In this document: positions 1 to 8,629 of the stretch, piece after piece
How the letters are laid out: each line of letters starts with the position of its first letter
Numbering within the stretch: the stretch's first letter is position 1
Assembly (NCBI GenBank): GCA_026260175.1
Contig: JAKCWW010005233.1
Location: 1 to 37,505 of the forward strand
Length of the DNA stretch: 37,505 nt
Reading direction: 5' to 3'
From: Reticulitermes lucifugus
Lineage: Eukaryota; Arthropoda; Insecta; Blattodea; Rhinotermitidae
Notes under the pieces: model-generated
Seen by the model: the letters and a program-made list of their open reading frames with translations, nothing else
What the model was told of the DNA's origin: nothing
The model's database searches: none
Program-made: the position numbers and the translations under genes

Positions 1-108
1 AAAGAGGAGAATGTTCCTGTTTTGCGCACCCATACTTGCGTCTAATGAACGCAGAAATGAAAAGAAAAAATGTCTGTGGTCATCCACGCTTTATTATTCG
101 CGTGGTAT
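1..108 (-). pseudogene. Tigger/pogo (DDE_1) transposase fragment, cut by window edge
   Basis: The first 108 bases are nearly identical to the reverse complement of 15116-15224, inside the Tigger element of 14763-16060. Read on the minus strand they encode the DDE-domain stretch ending at the window edge in the segment before the LLFVDNCAAHP motif. Similarity ends near the ggcgggtaat at about 110. The differences between the two copies are a few substitutions and a small indel, so this is a separate insertion of the same family in the opposite orientation. The rest of the element lies outside the window or is deleted. Confidence 0.85.
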
Positions 109-129
109 GTGGCGGGTAATTTTTTTACA

Positions 130-440
130 ATATTTTGCAATTTGTGAGATCTCACAAATTTTACAGTTGGTTTTATAACAAAACAAAAAGATACTTAAAG
201 AATAAAAAATCCATAATCACCCAGTGTTATGACAACTGTAAAATTTGTAAGATCTAACAAATTGCAACATACTTTTAATACATGTCCACTTGGGTTTTAA
301 ATTATGTACTTTAAAGCCTGAAGATGGGCGAGCGTGACTGGAATATCTAGCATACAGTGTTGGATTTAATAAATTTGTTGTGTTTGATGGCAATAAATAA
401 ATTACTACTAATTTGTCACAGCACAATGGGATGAATTCCA
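130..440 (+). repeat. Decayed Penelope-type terminal repeat with inverted arms
   Basis: Arms at about 134-178 and 227-267 are reverse complements of each other apart from a few changes. The left arm contains an 18-bp perfect palindrome at 141-158. Beyond the right arm, reading outward, there is a CTGAAGATGGG box at about 319 followed by a degraded stem and a GAA-like box. This is the layout of the hammerhead-like motif in the better-preserved elements at 4101-4748 and 6929-7234. The element seems truncated, with the left outward half missing. Assignment to a Penelope-like terminal repeat is inference from this shared layout. Confidence 0.45.
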
Positions 441-483
441 TAAAAATACGTGGCCATTCTCATTTGTGATTCATTCATTACAT

Positions 484-1470
484 AGTCTGTCCTGTGACAG
501 GTACACAGCTTCTTCCAAATCTTGTTCTCCGCAGAATGTGATCTAGTGCTTCCTCTTTCCATGTCAAGTATCTCCACATTTCCTTAAGATTACCCAGTAG
601 CTGCTTATGTCTTCTTCCTGTTTTCCCATCACTTTATCCTTCCTTCTGTCTTTTCTTTAATAATGTGTTTTAGAAGGCAGTTCCTATGCAAGATGTAACC
701 AATCCACTTACCCTGCCATCTTTTTATTGTATACAGGATGTTTCTTTCCTACTTGACTCTGTGTAATACATAACTTTTCACACGATTGATCCAACTCTTC
801 TCCATCCTTCTCCAACACCACATTTCAAAACTTTCACGGTATTTCTGATCTACTTTCTGAAGTAGCGAAGTTTCAGCACCATATAGATCTCTGCACCAAA
901 TGTAGCATTTTACTAGTTTCTTCCTTAAATTTAAGTCCAATTTGCTGGTGAAAAGAGTCTCCTTCTTGTTGAATGCTGCTTTTTGTCATGACAGTCCTGG
1001 ATTTAATTTCACGTGTACATCTTGCATCATTTGTCATCAAGTTACCCAAATAGTTGAAATATTCCACATACTCCAGTTGCTTTTGATCTATCATAATCTG
1101 TACTGGAGATGGTTGCCTTGAGATTCTCATTCCATAGCATCTTCCAATTTCTATACTCTCTCAATCATGGCCCTGTAGTACCTTTCTTCCTTAGCCAGTA
1201 GCAAAAGCTCATCTGCATATTTCACAGTGTGAATTACTTGTCCTCCTATTTTGAAGTCTCCAAACCATTCAAGATCTTCATTGGTAATGATAACTCATTG
1301 TACAATTTGAACAGATGGTGACAAACAGCATCCTTGTCTAACTCCTCTTCCAGTCTTCACACTTCTCATCTCCTCTTGGTCCATTCATACTTTCACACTC
1401 TGGTCCATGTACAGTTTGCTGAGCAATCTTCTTTTACACCAGTCTACACCACCTTCCTTTAGGAAGTGCA
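484..1470 (-). pseudogene. Non-LTR retrotransposon reverse transcriptase, 3' part, inactive
   Basis: Minus-strand frames encode, in order, a GVRQGCCLSP motif, a KYADE sequence at 1208-1219 where the catalytic YADD would lie, a YFNYLGNLMTNDARCT thumb segment, a KKLVKCYIWCRDLYGAET segment, and a C-terminal tail near 490-560. These are typical of a very common arthropod LINE reverse transcriptase. The reading frame is broken by several frameshifts and stops. The second catalytic aspartate is glutamate, so the copy is dead even apart from the frameshifts. The 5' end is truncated near 1470, as expected for a LINE insertion. I cannot place the clade with certainty (RTE/CR1-like groups are candidates). 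No endonuclease part is present. Confidence 0.8.
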
Positions 1471-1755
1471 TTAATTTGGAAAATTAAATTAAATGCAAAA
1501 TAACTGCTATCTATGAACTTTATTAGCATTAGAAGTCCCCACAGTTCTTCCTGCACAAAAATGGTCGTACCGAGTCTGATGGAAATCAATGTTTATGACA
1601 GGACATAAACTGGGACTCTGTAAGTCAATTATGTACCAGTATTCTTTCATTATCCTCTCCCCATGTTGCAAGTTATTCTTATAAATAGATACATATACCA
1701 GGTGGCAGTGATTGCTTAAACACAATCTGTAGTTTAAAGCAGTCGTGACACACAC
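1471..1755. other. Unassigned stretch
   Basis: I see no coding signal, repeat or RNA motif here that I recognise. Open frames are short and carry no family motif. Confidence 0.3.
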
Positions 1756-1970
1756 CTATGCTTCAGTAAGTATTGCAGGCTTGACCTTTGCTGATAAAAA
1801 GTTATCACCACTTATTCTACCAAGCTGTCTTTCAGTAACTTTAAGTTCAAGGGACATATTCAGTGAAATTCTAATTTCACAGTACCCCTCAATGGTATCA
1901 ATGGAAGGATCATCTGTGGAAATCTTAGCTAGAGATGGGAAATGCCAAATTTTCACACTGAAATTTCAGT
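1756..1970 (-). repeat. Dispersed repeat with conserved EGYCEIxISLN peptide, copy 1
   Basis: The minus-strand frame encodes a peptide containing IEGYCEIRISLN. The plus strand at 31919-32030 encodes LEGYCEITISLN, followed by a similar stretch. The two share roughly 100 bp of recognisable nucleotide similarity. The element is not a host exon on present evidence: there is a stop just upstream and no matching splice context. It is likely the 3' part of an unclassified retroelement (see 31433-32180). Confidence 0.5.
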
Positions 1971-1975
1971 GAGCT

Positions 1976-2575
1976 TTATTCTAATTTTTTGTAGCAGATT
2001 TCTTGTTAGATTACTTCTACAGATCATGGTGATAAATTCCAAGAAAAAGTTATGTTTTTTTATGTAACTTACTTAATGGAAAAGCATCACAAATTCAGAT
2101 CACATTCAGATATAAATACAATATCTGGAGCAAAACAAATATATTATATCACTTCTTAAAGGATATAGCAAAAGGTAGGAAGGGGTTATTAAATGTAAAG
2201 TGAATATGTCTGACTTCAGAGCAAATTAAATTATTGTAATGTACCATGTAACGTAATAATGAACTTGTACAGACAACCAAAAATAGTATCTCTTCTTCTT
2301 GAGGTGATATGATACACTGTATTCATATAATCTTTGAATAAACAGATTTTATAAAATAGAAGAGCAAATGATATATGTTCAAAAGAAAATTCAGATTTTA
2401 TCACCACACTGCCTCCGAAAAGAAACATTTTTATCACTCCTAATATATGGAGGTGAACAGGACTTCATTCTGACAAAGATACAGTTTAATTTTCTACATA
2501 TAAAAGAGAGGTTCAGAAGTCAATACAGTCTATCATCATTATCATCACCACCACCACCATAGTAAAACAAACTGT
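1976..2575. other. AT-rich unassigned stretch with a trinucleotide microsatellite
   Basis: No gene or transposon signal is recognisable. The only structured element is a short impure (atc/acc) trinucleotide run at about 2532-2560. Confidence 0.4.
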
Positions 2576-2576
2576 C

Positions 2577-2725
2577 CTTGAAAATTCAAGTCTTCTGAGA
2601 TGTGATGTTGTGTCCTTGGGGGAGTATTTCTACTCACCTGATACAGCACCACATTCCAGAAGAACTCAATCTTCAGCAGCACCCCTGTGAGAACCTCATA
2701 TCTTGCAAAACTGCTCTTAAGAAAA
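2577..2725 (-). repeat. Old dispersed repeat fragment (YEVLTGVLLKIEFFW type)
   Basis: The minus strand reads through a peptide with YEVLTGVLLKIEFFWNVVLY, a spurious translation typical of a repeat common in insect genomes. A weaker relative, containing ccagaagaattaaatcttca, lies at about 6500-6545. I recognise the pattern but cannot name the family, and the ends are not visible. Confidence 0.4.
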
Positions 2726-2863
2726 TACTGCAAGAGATTTGTTACAAATTTTAACTGTCTTAAGATACAAAATAAAAAAGTGGGCTCAAAGGATAAAAAC
2801 ATCTAACTCATTGAATAATAAATTAATTCTCAAAATTTAAAAGTTCTGCATCTAATAAAATTA

Positions 2864-3045
2864 CAGTTGAACTCAATTATAATGTAATAACGGGGACTGA
2901 ATATTTTGTGTCATAAACGCGTGTTGTTATAACCGAGGAGTATAATGTTATGCTTAAAAGTGAGGAATTAAACGGTCCCACAAAATATCTGCCGCTATAA
3001 ACAACGTGTAGCATAAACCAATGTCGTTATAACTGGGTTTGACTG
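2864..3045. mobile_element. 182-bp MITE with pogo/Tigger-like TIRs
   Basis: The ends are inverted repeats. The left end, CAGTTGAACTCAATTATAAT, matches the reverse complement of the right end, CAGTCAAACCCAGTTATAAC, at 15 of 20 positions. The element is flanked by the dinucleotide TA on both sides (2862-2863 and 3046-3047), the target duplication of Tc1/mariner/pogo elements. It contains no open frame. The TIR sequence, starting CAGT, resembles pogo/Tigger ends, so this is probably a short internal-deletion derivative. Confidence 0.75.
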
Positions 3046-3815
3046 TAATTTCTTGTACAATAACATGTCAAATTGCTTACTGAGCACAGATCATTAAGGA
3101 AAGGCATAAAACTACATTGGCATATGACACATCACCTCAGCCTGCAATTTTACACATGATGATATTTTTTGTCATGTTAAGTTCAGTATACTGGTAAAAT
3201 GAAAGGAACTGCTGATATTTAAAACATGAATTGGAACCATCTGCATGTTCATCTACTTCTTTGTCTAAACCACATGAACATGTCCGGTGGATTCATGTGG
3301 GAATATGGCATGAAACCTGTTTAAGGCAAACAACATAAACAAAAATGAAACCTGTATACTAGGACCAATACACTTTTTCCATGAGTCATACAATCTTTAA
3401 AACACTATGCATACATCTGCAAAACTTTTCCAGTATAGCATACTTGACGATTACTTTTATAGCAGTGACGGTCTATAACGACAGTTTCTTAGAAATATGA
3501 AGGGTAGACACAGAAGACTATATGAGCATTCACAGTTGTGAGGATAATCCAAGATAAAGAGGACTGATGCATGATTAACTAGAATGACATGGGTTGAACA
3601 AGAAAATGCCACAATTAAAAAATTAACAGCCCCACCTCCCAAAAAGAAAGAAAGAAAGAAATGAAGAGGACAGAAATGACAACCTTCTCAACACTGAAGA
3701 CAGGCAAAACACCAGGGTAGTATGGGCTGAAATGTGTTGATTAGAAACAAGAGAAATGTCACACATGAAGCTTATTGAGAAGGCACATTCAATTCAGGAC
3801 TGACTGAGGGTGAGA
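3046..3815. other. Unassigned stretch with an (AAAG)n microsatellite
   Basis: No gene or transposon is recognised. A short (aaag) tetranucleotide run lies at about 3643-3662. Confidence 0.4.
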
Positions 3816-4194
3816 ACAGGGGTAAAAGGTAAAGGTAATGTCCCTGTCCATATCATGAAAGCAAGTAGGGGGGCAGAAGCATAGCTCCACTCATTCCAAA
3901 TGTCGGCAGTAGACGATGGTGAATGGCCCACTTCATGCCCTAGCTATTTTACCATGGGAAAGAATCCCCACACCCACTGAACAGGTCCCAGAGATAGTCC
4001 TAAGGTTTTGGAGACAAGAAAGATCTCTAGCCTCAACTTGGATTCGAACACTGGACTGTCAAGCCCGTAGCTTTGTCATGATACTGACTACTCTATCCTA
4101 GAATTTTATATTATATGTACTGTGCATTCCATCATAAGTTTAAGTCAAACCAACCAATGCACAAAAATTATTAACAAAGTATATTTGTAACCCC

Positions 4195-4245
4195 TACATA
4201 CGTTTTGGGAATCAAGTTGCCATCCTCAGGGAGCGCATCAAAGAA
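4195..4245 (-). ncRNA. Decayed hammerhead motif in the left arm
   Basis: This is the reverse-strand counterpart of the motif at 4651-4695, in the other arm of the same element. The CTGAGGA core and GTAGGGG are kept. The stem II 3' strand and GAAA box are altered (TTCCCAAAAC instead of TTGCCGAAAC), and the stem I 5' strand is CTCC. The arms therefore diverged after insertion, with only the right one keeping a complete core. Confidence 0.55.
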
Positions 4246-4650
4246 TCACAAATATCCATGGCATCCAGATACACACACACACACACACACACACACTCGG
4301 CATTATAATGGAAGCACACGTGCTGCTTACAACATTAAAATGAATTGATGCCCACAGTCACATAACCAAACGTTATATAAAAGTAAAATATTTATATAAG
4401 CTTGTATATATTTTAGTCATCTAGGTCGAGTCATGTAACAGCATTTGTATGTGATAATTTTTACTGTGTTATGTGAAGTGTCGGCTTACATCACTGACTT
4501 AGACACATTGTGTTGTTTACTCTTAACATTTGGTTCTGTGACTGTAGGCATCAATTCATTTTAATGTTGTGAGCGGCACGTGTGCTTCCATTATAATGCC
4601 GAGTGTGTGTGTGTATCTGTATGCCATGGATGTTTGTGATTCTTTGATGC

Positions 4651-4695
4651 ACCCCCTGAGGATGGCAACTTGATTGCCGAAACGTATGTAGGGGT
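4651..4695 (+). ncRNA. Minimal hammerhead ribozyme motif
   Basis: Stem I is ACCCC (4651-4655) with GGGGT (4691-4695). The core is CTGAGGA (4656-4662), matching CUGANGA. Stem II is GGCAA (4664-4668) with TTGCC (4674-4678), closed by a 5-nt loop. GAAAC (4679-4683) follows. Stem III is only two pairs (AC with GT) around the loop GTAT (4684-4687), and the predicted cleavage is after GTA (4688-4690). One extra U (4663) sits between the core and stem II. All conserved core positions are present. The two-pair stem III is typical of minimal hammerheads in animal Penelope-like elements, proposed to act as dimers. Activity is untested. Confidence 0.7.
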
Positions 4696-4988
4696 TAAAA
4701 ATATACTTTGTTAATAATTTTTGTGCATTGGTTGGTTTGACTTAAACTTACTCTATCCTAGCTCCAGTAAGCAGGGGTACTTTGGGAAAAACATACTTTT
4801 ATAAGATTCAAATAAGATGTTTAAGCTTTCTAACTCCTGGCAGCAATTTATATTCCTTTTTATTTGTGTCTCAAAAACCTGATGCATGCCTAATCAAATC
4901 TACTACAACAACTATAACTTTAATGCCATCTCATTCCTATACACTTACTGCATTACATGTGAACACCAGAGATGGTGAAAGTAAAGAC

Positions 4989-5500
4989 TAGAATAGAATA
5001 GAACAGAATACAGAAGGACGGGCACCACAGTGATCTGTGCACTTCGACCATTATCAATCTTTTGTGTAACCCTTTAGCTCATTTATTCAGCAGTCCCGCA
5101 CAGTGAACAAAGTGCCATATCTTGCTGACAGAGGTCTTCAAAGGCACCTGGCTTCAAAAGATGATGGCTCAGGTGCCTGAATCTTAATGTGGCCAAAGCC
5201 TCACAGTTACAAAGAACGTGTGAGGCCGTTTCAGATGCCTGCTTGCATCTATTACACTCGGGACTGTTTACCAGCCCCAGTTTAAACAGGTGTCCTTTTG
5301 AATGACAGTGTCCTGTTAGCAACCCTGTCATTATTCTTAGCTGGTATCTGCTCAGATTGAGCAATTCCTCAACTTCTTTGCAGAGGGTTTTTAAAGATAG
5401 CCCTTAGCCTGCCTTTGTCCACATATGGAAAACCAATGCTCCTCGTGTTTCCTACTCGTCCAGTCCCTGATCACATCCCTGGCAAACTATAAAAACGGTG
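4989..5500 (-). pseudogene. 3' end of an RNase H-type non-LTR retrotransposon
   Basis: The minus strand encodes NLSRYQLRIMTGLLTGHCH, then a cysteine/histidine cluster (CNRC, with HVLCNCEAL about 13 residues on). This is the C-terminal zinc-knuckle region that follows RNase H in this LINE group. The same organisation appears at 16453-16761 in the element on the plus strand. Upstream, to about 5500, a frame-broken segment resembles the region between RNase H and the knuckle. The element ends in a TTCTGTTCTATTCTATTCTA-type tail at 4989-5008, like the tail of the 10588-16856 element. It is 5'-truncated and represents a second, related family. Confidence 0.75.
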
Positions 5501-6915
5501 TTGGGATGTTTCAAAGAGCATGTCTTTATATTAAGGTAAAACTGTATTTGTAAATAACAAGTAAGACCCTATTACAATTGTGGTATATGCATAATACAGA
5601 AAAACTGACAGCACTAGAGCTGGATAAATGGTAATCATTTGTATGATACACACAGGAACCAAAAAACAATACCTCTGGTATCCAAGAAGTACTGAAGTCC
5701 CCTAATAGCACACACAGACACCCAGCTGAGATGAACAATGTTAACAGAGTTCTTGTCCCAAATTACAAGACAAGTCACTATCAATGAAAATGGTTCACAG
5801 GCAACAGAAAGATCTCAATGGGGCAATTTTCTAGGTTTAGAATAGTGCAATAATCAGAATGCACCATCTTTCCAGAATGGAACACTGACAAAGGTTCAAT
5901 CCTCACTCCTATATTGTAATGGTCTTTGTCATTTAGTGGAATGTCAAGTGAAAAAGATGGGAAAACTAATAGCATGTCATGTATGGCCATGTTGGTGTAA
6001 CAGTACATTCAGTGCCAATGTCAATAGACAAATGTTGATTACTGGTAACTTATAGTGCAGGTTAATGAAACTGAATCTCATGAAAATCAGGCAAAAGAAT
6101 AATTCTATCTTTGTCTGCTGGAAATACTGATAGATTAATGTGGCCCATAATAAAACGTTCCTGACAAACTGTAATGCATACATCCTGTACAAAATTTCAT
6201 CAAAATGTGCCTACAGTCAGACTGTTTTACTTAAATGGAAAGGCTTCATGAAGATAATATTTTACATACATGTTCTTTTTGTGAAGGTGCTTCAAACAGA
6301 CTACTGGAAACTGTAGAGACATCCAGACAATAACTCATCATGGTAATTCTAAACATTGGTTCTATGTGTAGTTTGTGCTGCTTCCAAGTGTTCTCAGATG
6401 TATTACTAGAGGCAGGAGTTATTGTAAAATATATGAAAGTACATTAGTTGAAGAACTAAATCTTCAGGGAAGTAACATTGTGTCAACTGGTTTACATGAC
6501 ATAACACCCCAGAAGAATTAAATCTTCATCACCATGAATGCAAAAATCCCAGATCTTCTACAGCACATAACGTCTTTATGATGTTACTAAAATACTCACT
6601 CAGGAGCAGCAGACTGTGGGCTCTTCATAAACACCTGTTGAAATAGTGAACTTGCTATCTCATGTACTGTTTATCTCCTGCAATGTTCATGCATGTATCA
6701 CTCCAACAAATAAAGTTGTTGTTTGTTAGAGTAATGCTTGGTGCTCATCTTGTTTCTGTTCTGTGGTTGCACTGCCTATCAACAAAATATATCAGCTGAT
6801 CTCTCTGCAGTTTACCTTCCTCAGCTGAGTGGGAATCATGAACTTTGACACCTTGTTCCCACCACCAGACATAACGATTCTTGAAACATTTCCTGCAATG
6901 GTGAAAACTGAGATT
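5501..6915. other. Unassigned AT-rich stretch
   Basis: Several short open frames exist on the minus strand (5526-6192), but none has a domain motif or a convincing splice context. A weak trace of the repeat seen at 2577-2725 lies around 6500-6545. Nothing else is recognisable. Confidence 0.3.
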
Positions 6916-6928
6916 AATTTATACTTGA

Positions 6929-7234
6929 GATCTGCGCTCTTCTGCGATATGACGCAGTGTAGAGTGGCAATTCTGTACCAACATTTTGGAACAACCTTTT
7001 CAGTCCCATCTTCAAGGGTCAACATGGACCTTCTTGACCCCTGAAGGTGGGACTGATAGGTTGTCCCGAAACGTCGGCACAGAATTACCACTCCACGCTG
7101 TCTTCTTTACCACTGAAGATGGGAATGATAGGTTGTCCCGAAACGTCGGTACAGAGTTACCACTTTACACTGCATAATATCCCAGAAGAGCACAGATATC
7201 ATCTACATCGTGGCGGAAGCCTGAAATCATGCAC
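6929..7234. mobile_element. Inverted-repeat element with 13-bp TSD and 38-nt tail
   Basis: The left arm (about 6929-7016) is the reverse complement of the right arm (about 7113-7196) with scattered changes. Beyond the right arm is a 38-nt tail (7197-7234). The insertion is flanked by the 13-bp direct repeat aatttatacttga (6916-6928 and 7235-7247). Arm, tail and TSD sizes match the elements at 4101-4748 and 23509-23725, so I assign it to the same Penelope-type class. Each arm carries an outward CTGAAGATGGG and CCGAAACGTCGGTA-like sequence. The right side has an extra 72-bp tandem copy. The frames through it are only translations of the repeat. Confidence 0.65.
7041..7184 (+). repeat. 72-bp tandem duplication with hammerhead-like cores
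   Basis: The unit ctgaaggtggga... (7041-7112) is repeated as ctgaagatggga... (7113-7184), with about 80% identity over most of its length. Each unit has a CTGAAGR box, a stem (GGGA with TCCC), CCGAAACGTCGG and then CA or GTA. The second unit keeps CUGAAGA, GAAAC and GUA. I see no stem I pairing within a unit. Confidence 0.7.
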
Positions 7235-7247
7235 AATTTATACTTGA

Positions 7248-7429
7248 TATCATTGGTCATATACATACATCAGATCAATGAGGTCTGCTGATGGAATCCA
7301 CATTATCAATTTTTGTGTTTCAGTTACTTGCTTCTTTCTGACGAGTCCAGTTATAATCTTCTGACTTCTCTCGTATACATTTGACAAGGGTGAATGAGAT
7401 TAAAGTGGGATTTTGTTAACTCCCAACTA
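7248..7429. other. Short unassigned spacer
   Basis: I see nothing recognisable between the inverted-repeat element and the SINE. Confidence 0.3.
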
Positions 7430-7705
7430 CCGAGAGATGGCCAACAATGAAAGGCCTACACTCTTAACCTTGACACTAGATGGAGGTGAGTGGTCAGCCT
7501 CACACCTCAGTTTCCTTACTCCTTGGGGGAAAGAGCCCGAGTGTACATTGAATAGGAGGCTGGGTTGGTCCCAAAGCCCACTTGAACACTCTAGAGAAGA
7601 GAAAACTCTCTTGCATCTGCTAACAACAGGATTATTCCTTGGTCATCCAGTGCACAGCCTAGTCACTATACTGACTACACTGTCCTCACTCCTCAATAAG
7701 TACTG
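7430..7705 (-). mobile_element. tRNA-derived SINE copy, minus strand
   Basis: Read on the minus strand it begins with an A-box-like AGTGTAGTCAGTATAGTGAC (near 7670-7690). It continues through a C-rich block and ends with accactcacctccatctagt and aaggtta (about 7470-7500), sequences shared with the SINE at 18933-19225. The B box is decayed. The open frame on the plus strand here is a chance frame across the repeat. Confidence 0.6.
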
Positions 7706-8440
7706 AAACCCTGAAACAACTTGAAGAGAAGAACTGATCATAACCTGCATGTGGTATCAACATTATAATGAAAGTTAATTTGCTTAAAAAAAAATACAGC
7801 TGAAGCAACTTTAAACTGGAAATGAAGACAATTTCACGATTCAGTGAAAAGTACAACAAATAAATACTTGCTGCTCATTTGGTTCCAAAAATGTCAATAA
7901 CTACCAAGCAGTGTTGTTCTCAAAGAGAGCCATCACTTACAATAACTTCAGAACACTCTTCTTTGCATTAATGTGCACTTAACTGTTGGCAACTACCTTT
8001 GCACTTTTCCTTGGTAGATGAGGCACTGGTTCATTAGCTTCCCCACCAGATACTGGATCATGGCAGTCTGTTTCCACATGACTTTTACAGATGAACTAAG
8101 TTCTTCAGCGCTTCAGCAGTGTTAATACCAATTTTACAGGATGTTACAACAGGAAAAGAGAGTTGAAGACTTATACAGAGAAAAGGAATTTCTCATTCCA
8201 TAACTTTTTCAACCAATTGCCTCTCCTGTGCTGTTACTAGCAATCACCTTTATTTTCAATTCTACAGAAATATCCCAGCATTCAGTTCATTTCCTGATAC
8301 ACTTTAAAAGCCCTGGATTGAAACTTTCATGTAATCTCATGCTACCAGAACTCCTTTGTTGCAATCTCTCATAATAATATGAATATACAAGTCATAATCA
8401 AATTTAATATAGTCACACAACCAATACGCTTTTTTGTTAC
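7706..8440. other. Unassigned stretch
   Basis: No transposon or RNA signal is recognised. A short minus-strand frame ending near 7981, rich in charged residues, could in principle be a terminal exon. No strong acceptor supports it, so it is not called. Confidence 0.3.
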
Positions 8441-8446
8441 TGGCAT

Positions 8447-8490
8447 TTTGCTACACGTACTGGCTATACGCAAGCCACCATCAGGCAAGC
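8447..8490 (-). ncRNA. Decayed hammerhead motif, isolated
   Basis: On the minus strand, stem I TTGC pairs with GCAA. CTGATGG (core, one change from CTGATGA) follows, then stem II TGGCT with AGCCA, a damaged GAAAC box (GTAC) and GTGTA before the stem I 3' strand. Order and spacing match the motif at 4651-4695, but two core boxes are altered, so it should be inactive. It probably marks another old Penelope-type terminal repeat. Confidence 0.45.
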
Positions 8491-8629
8491 CATTCTTGAT
8501 ATAAATTAGTATTCAATATGCAGTGCCAATTGTCCTATAATCACTGTGGGATCCCAAGTTTTACAATTTGATGTATATAAATTATTGTAAAAGTGAGGAA
8601 TTTCAATTCTTGTAAAATTATAATACGTA

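Larger units (their letters stand above)
4101..4748. mobile_element. 648-bp inverted-repeat element, Penelope-like terminal repeat pair with hammerhead motif
   Basis: Arms of about 220 bp at 4137-4370 and 4530-4748 are near-perfect reverse complements. A 36-nt tail (4101-4136) exists only on the left. The insertion is bounded by a 12-bp direct repeat, TACTCTATCCTA (4089-4100 and 4749-4760), inside a SINE. Each arm reads outward through a CTGAGGA box, a stem, a GAAAC box and GTAGGGG. Long inverted terminal repeats, a one-ended extension of 30-40 nt, a TSD above 10 bp and hammerhead motifs are known properties of Penelope-like elements. No open frame is present, so it is a terminal-repeat-only derivative. 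The (AC)n tract is longer in the left arm than in the right. A generic foldback or MITE is the alternative, but the tail and ribozyme argue against it. Confidence 0.7.
3816..4775 (-). mobile_element. tRNA-derived SINE, split by the 4101-4748 insertion
   Basis: The minus strand carries a tRNA-like head with a B-box sequence GTTCGAATCC (from ggattcgaac at about 4039-4048), an A-box-like ATAGAGTAGTCAG just upstream, and a body that ends near 3820. The body shares its 3' region (gagctat, then a C-rich stretch and an atgccatgg-like tract) with the SINE copies at 18933 and 24185. The head is interrupted after tactctatccta at 4089-4100 and resumes with the same 12 bases at 4749-4760, running to about 4775. 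The SINE was therefore present before the inverted-repeat element inserted. Confidence 0.7.

Noticed and set aside
5083..5364. 93-codon minus-strand frame that could be a small host protein
   Set aside because: It is the C-terminal zinc-knuckle region of a non-LTR retrotransposon with an adjoining TTCTA tail; see 4989-5500.
5781..6192. Two overlapping minus-strand frames considered as exons
   Set aside because: No domain motif, no matching splice phase with CMTR1 and no similarity I recognise.
7981..8095. Candidate last CMTR1 exon on the minus strand, charged C-terminal-like frame
   Set aside because: Weak acceptor, no WW-like or CMTR1-like residues, and start phase not convincing.
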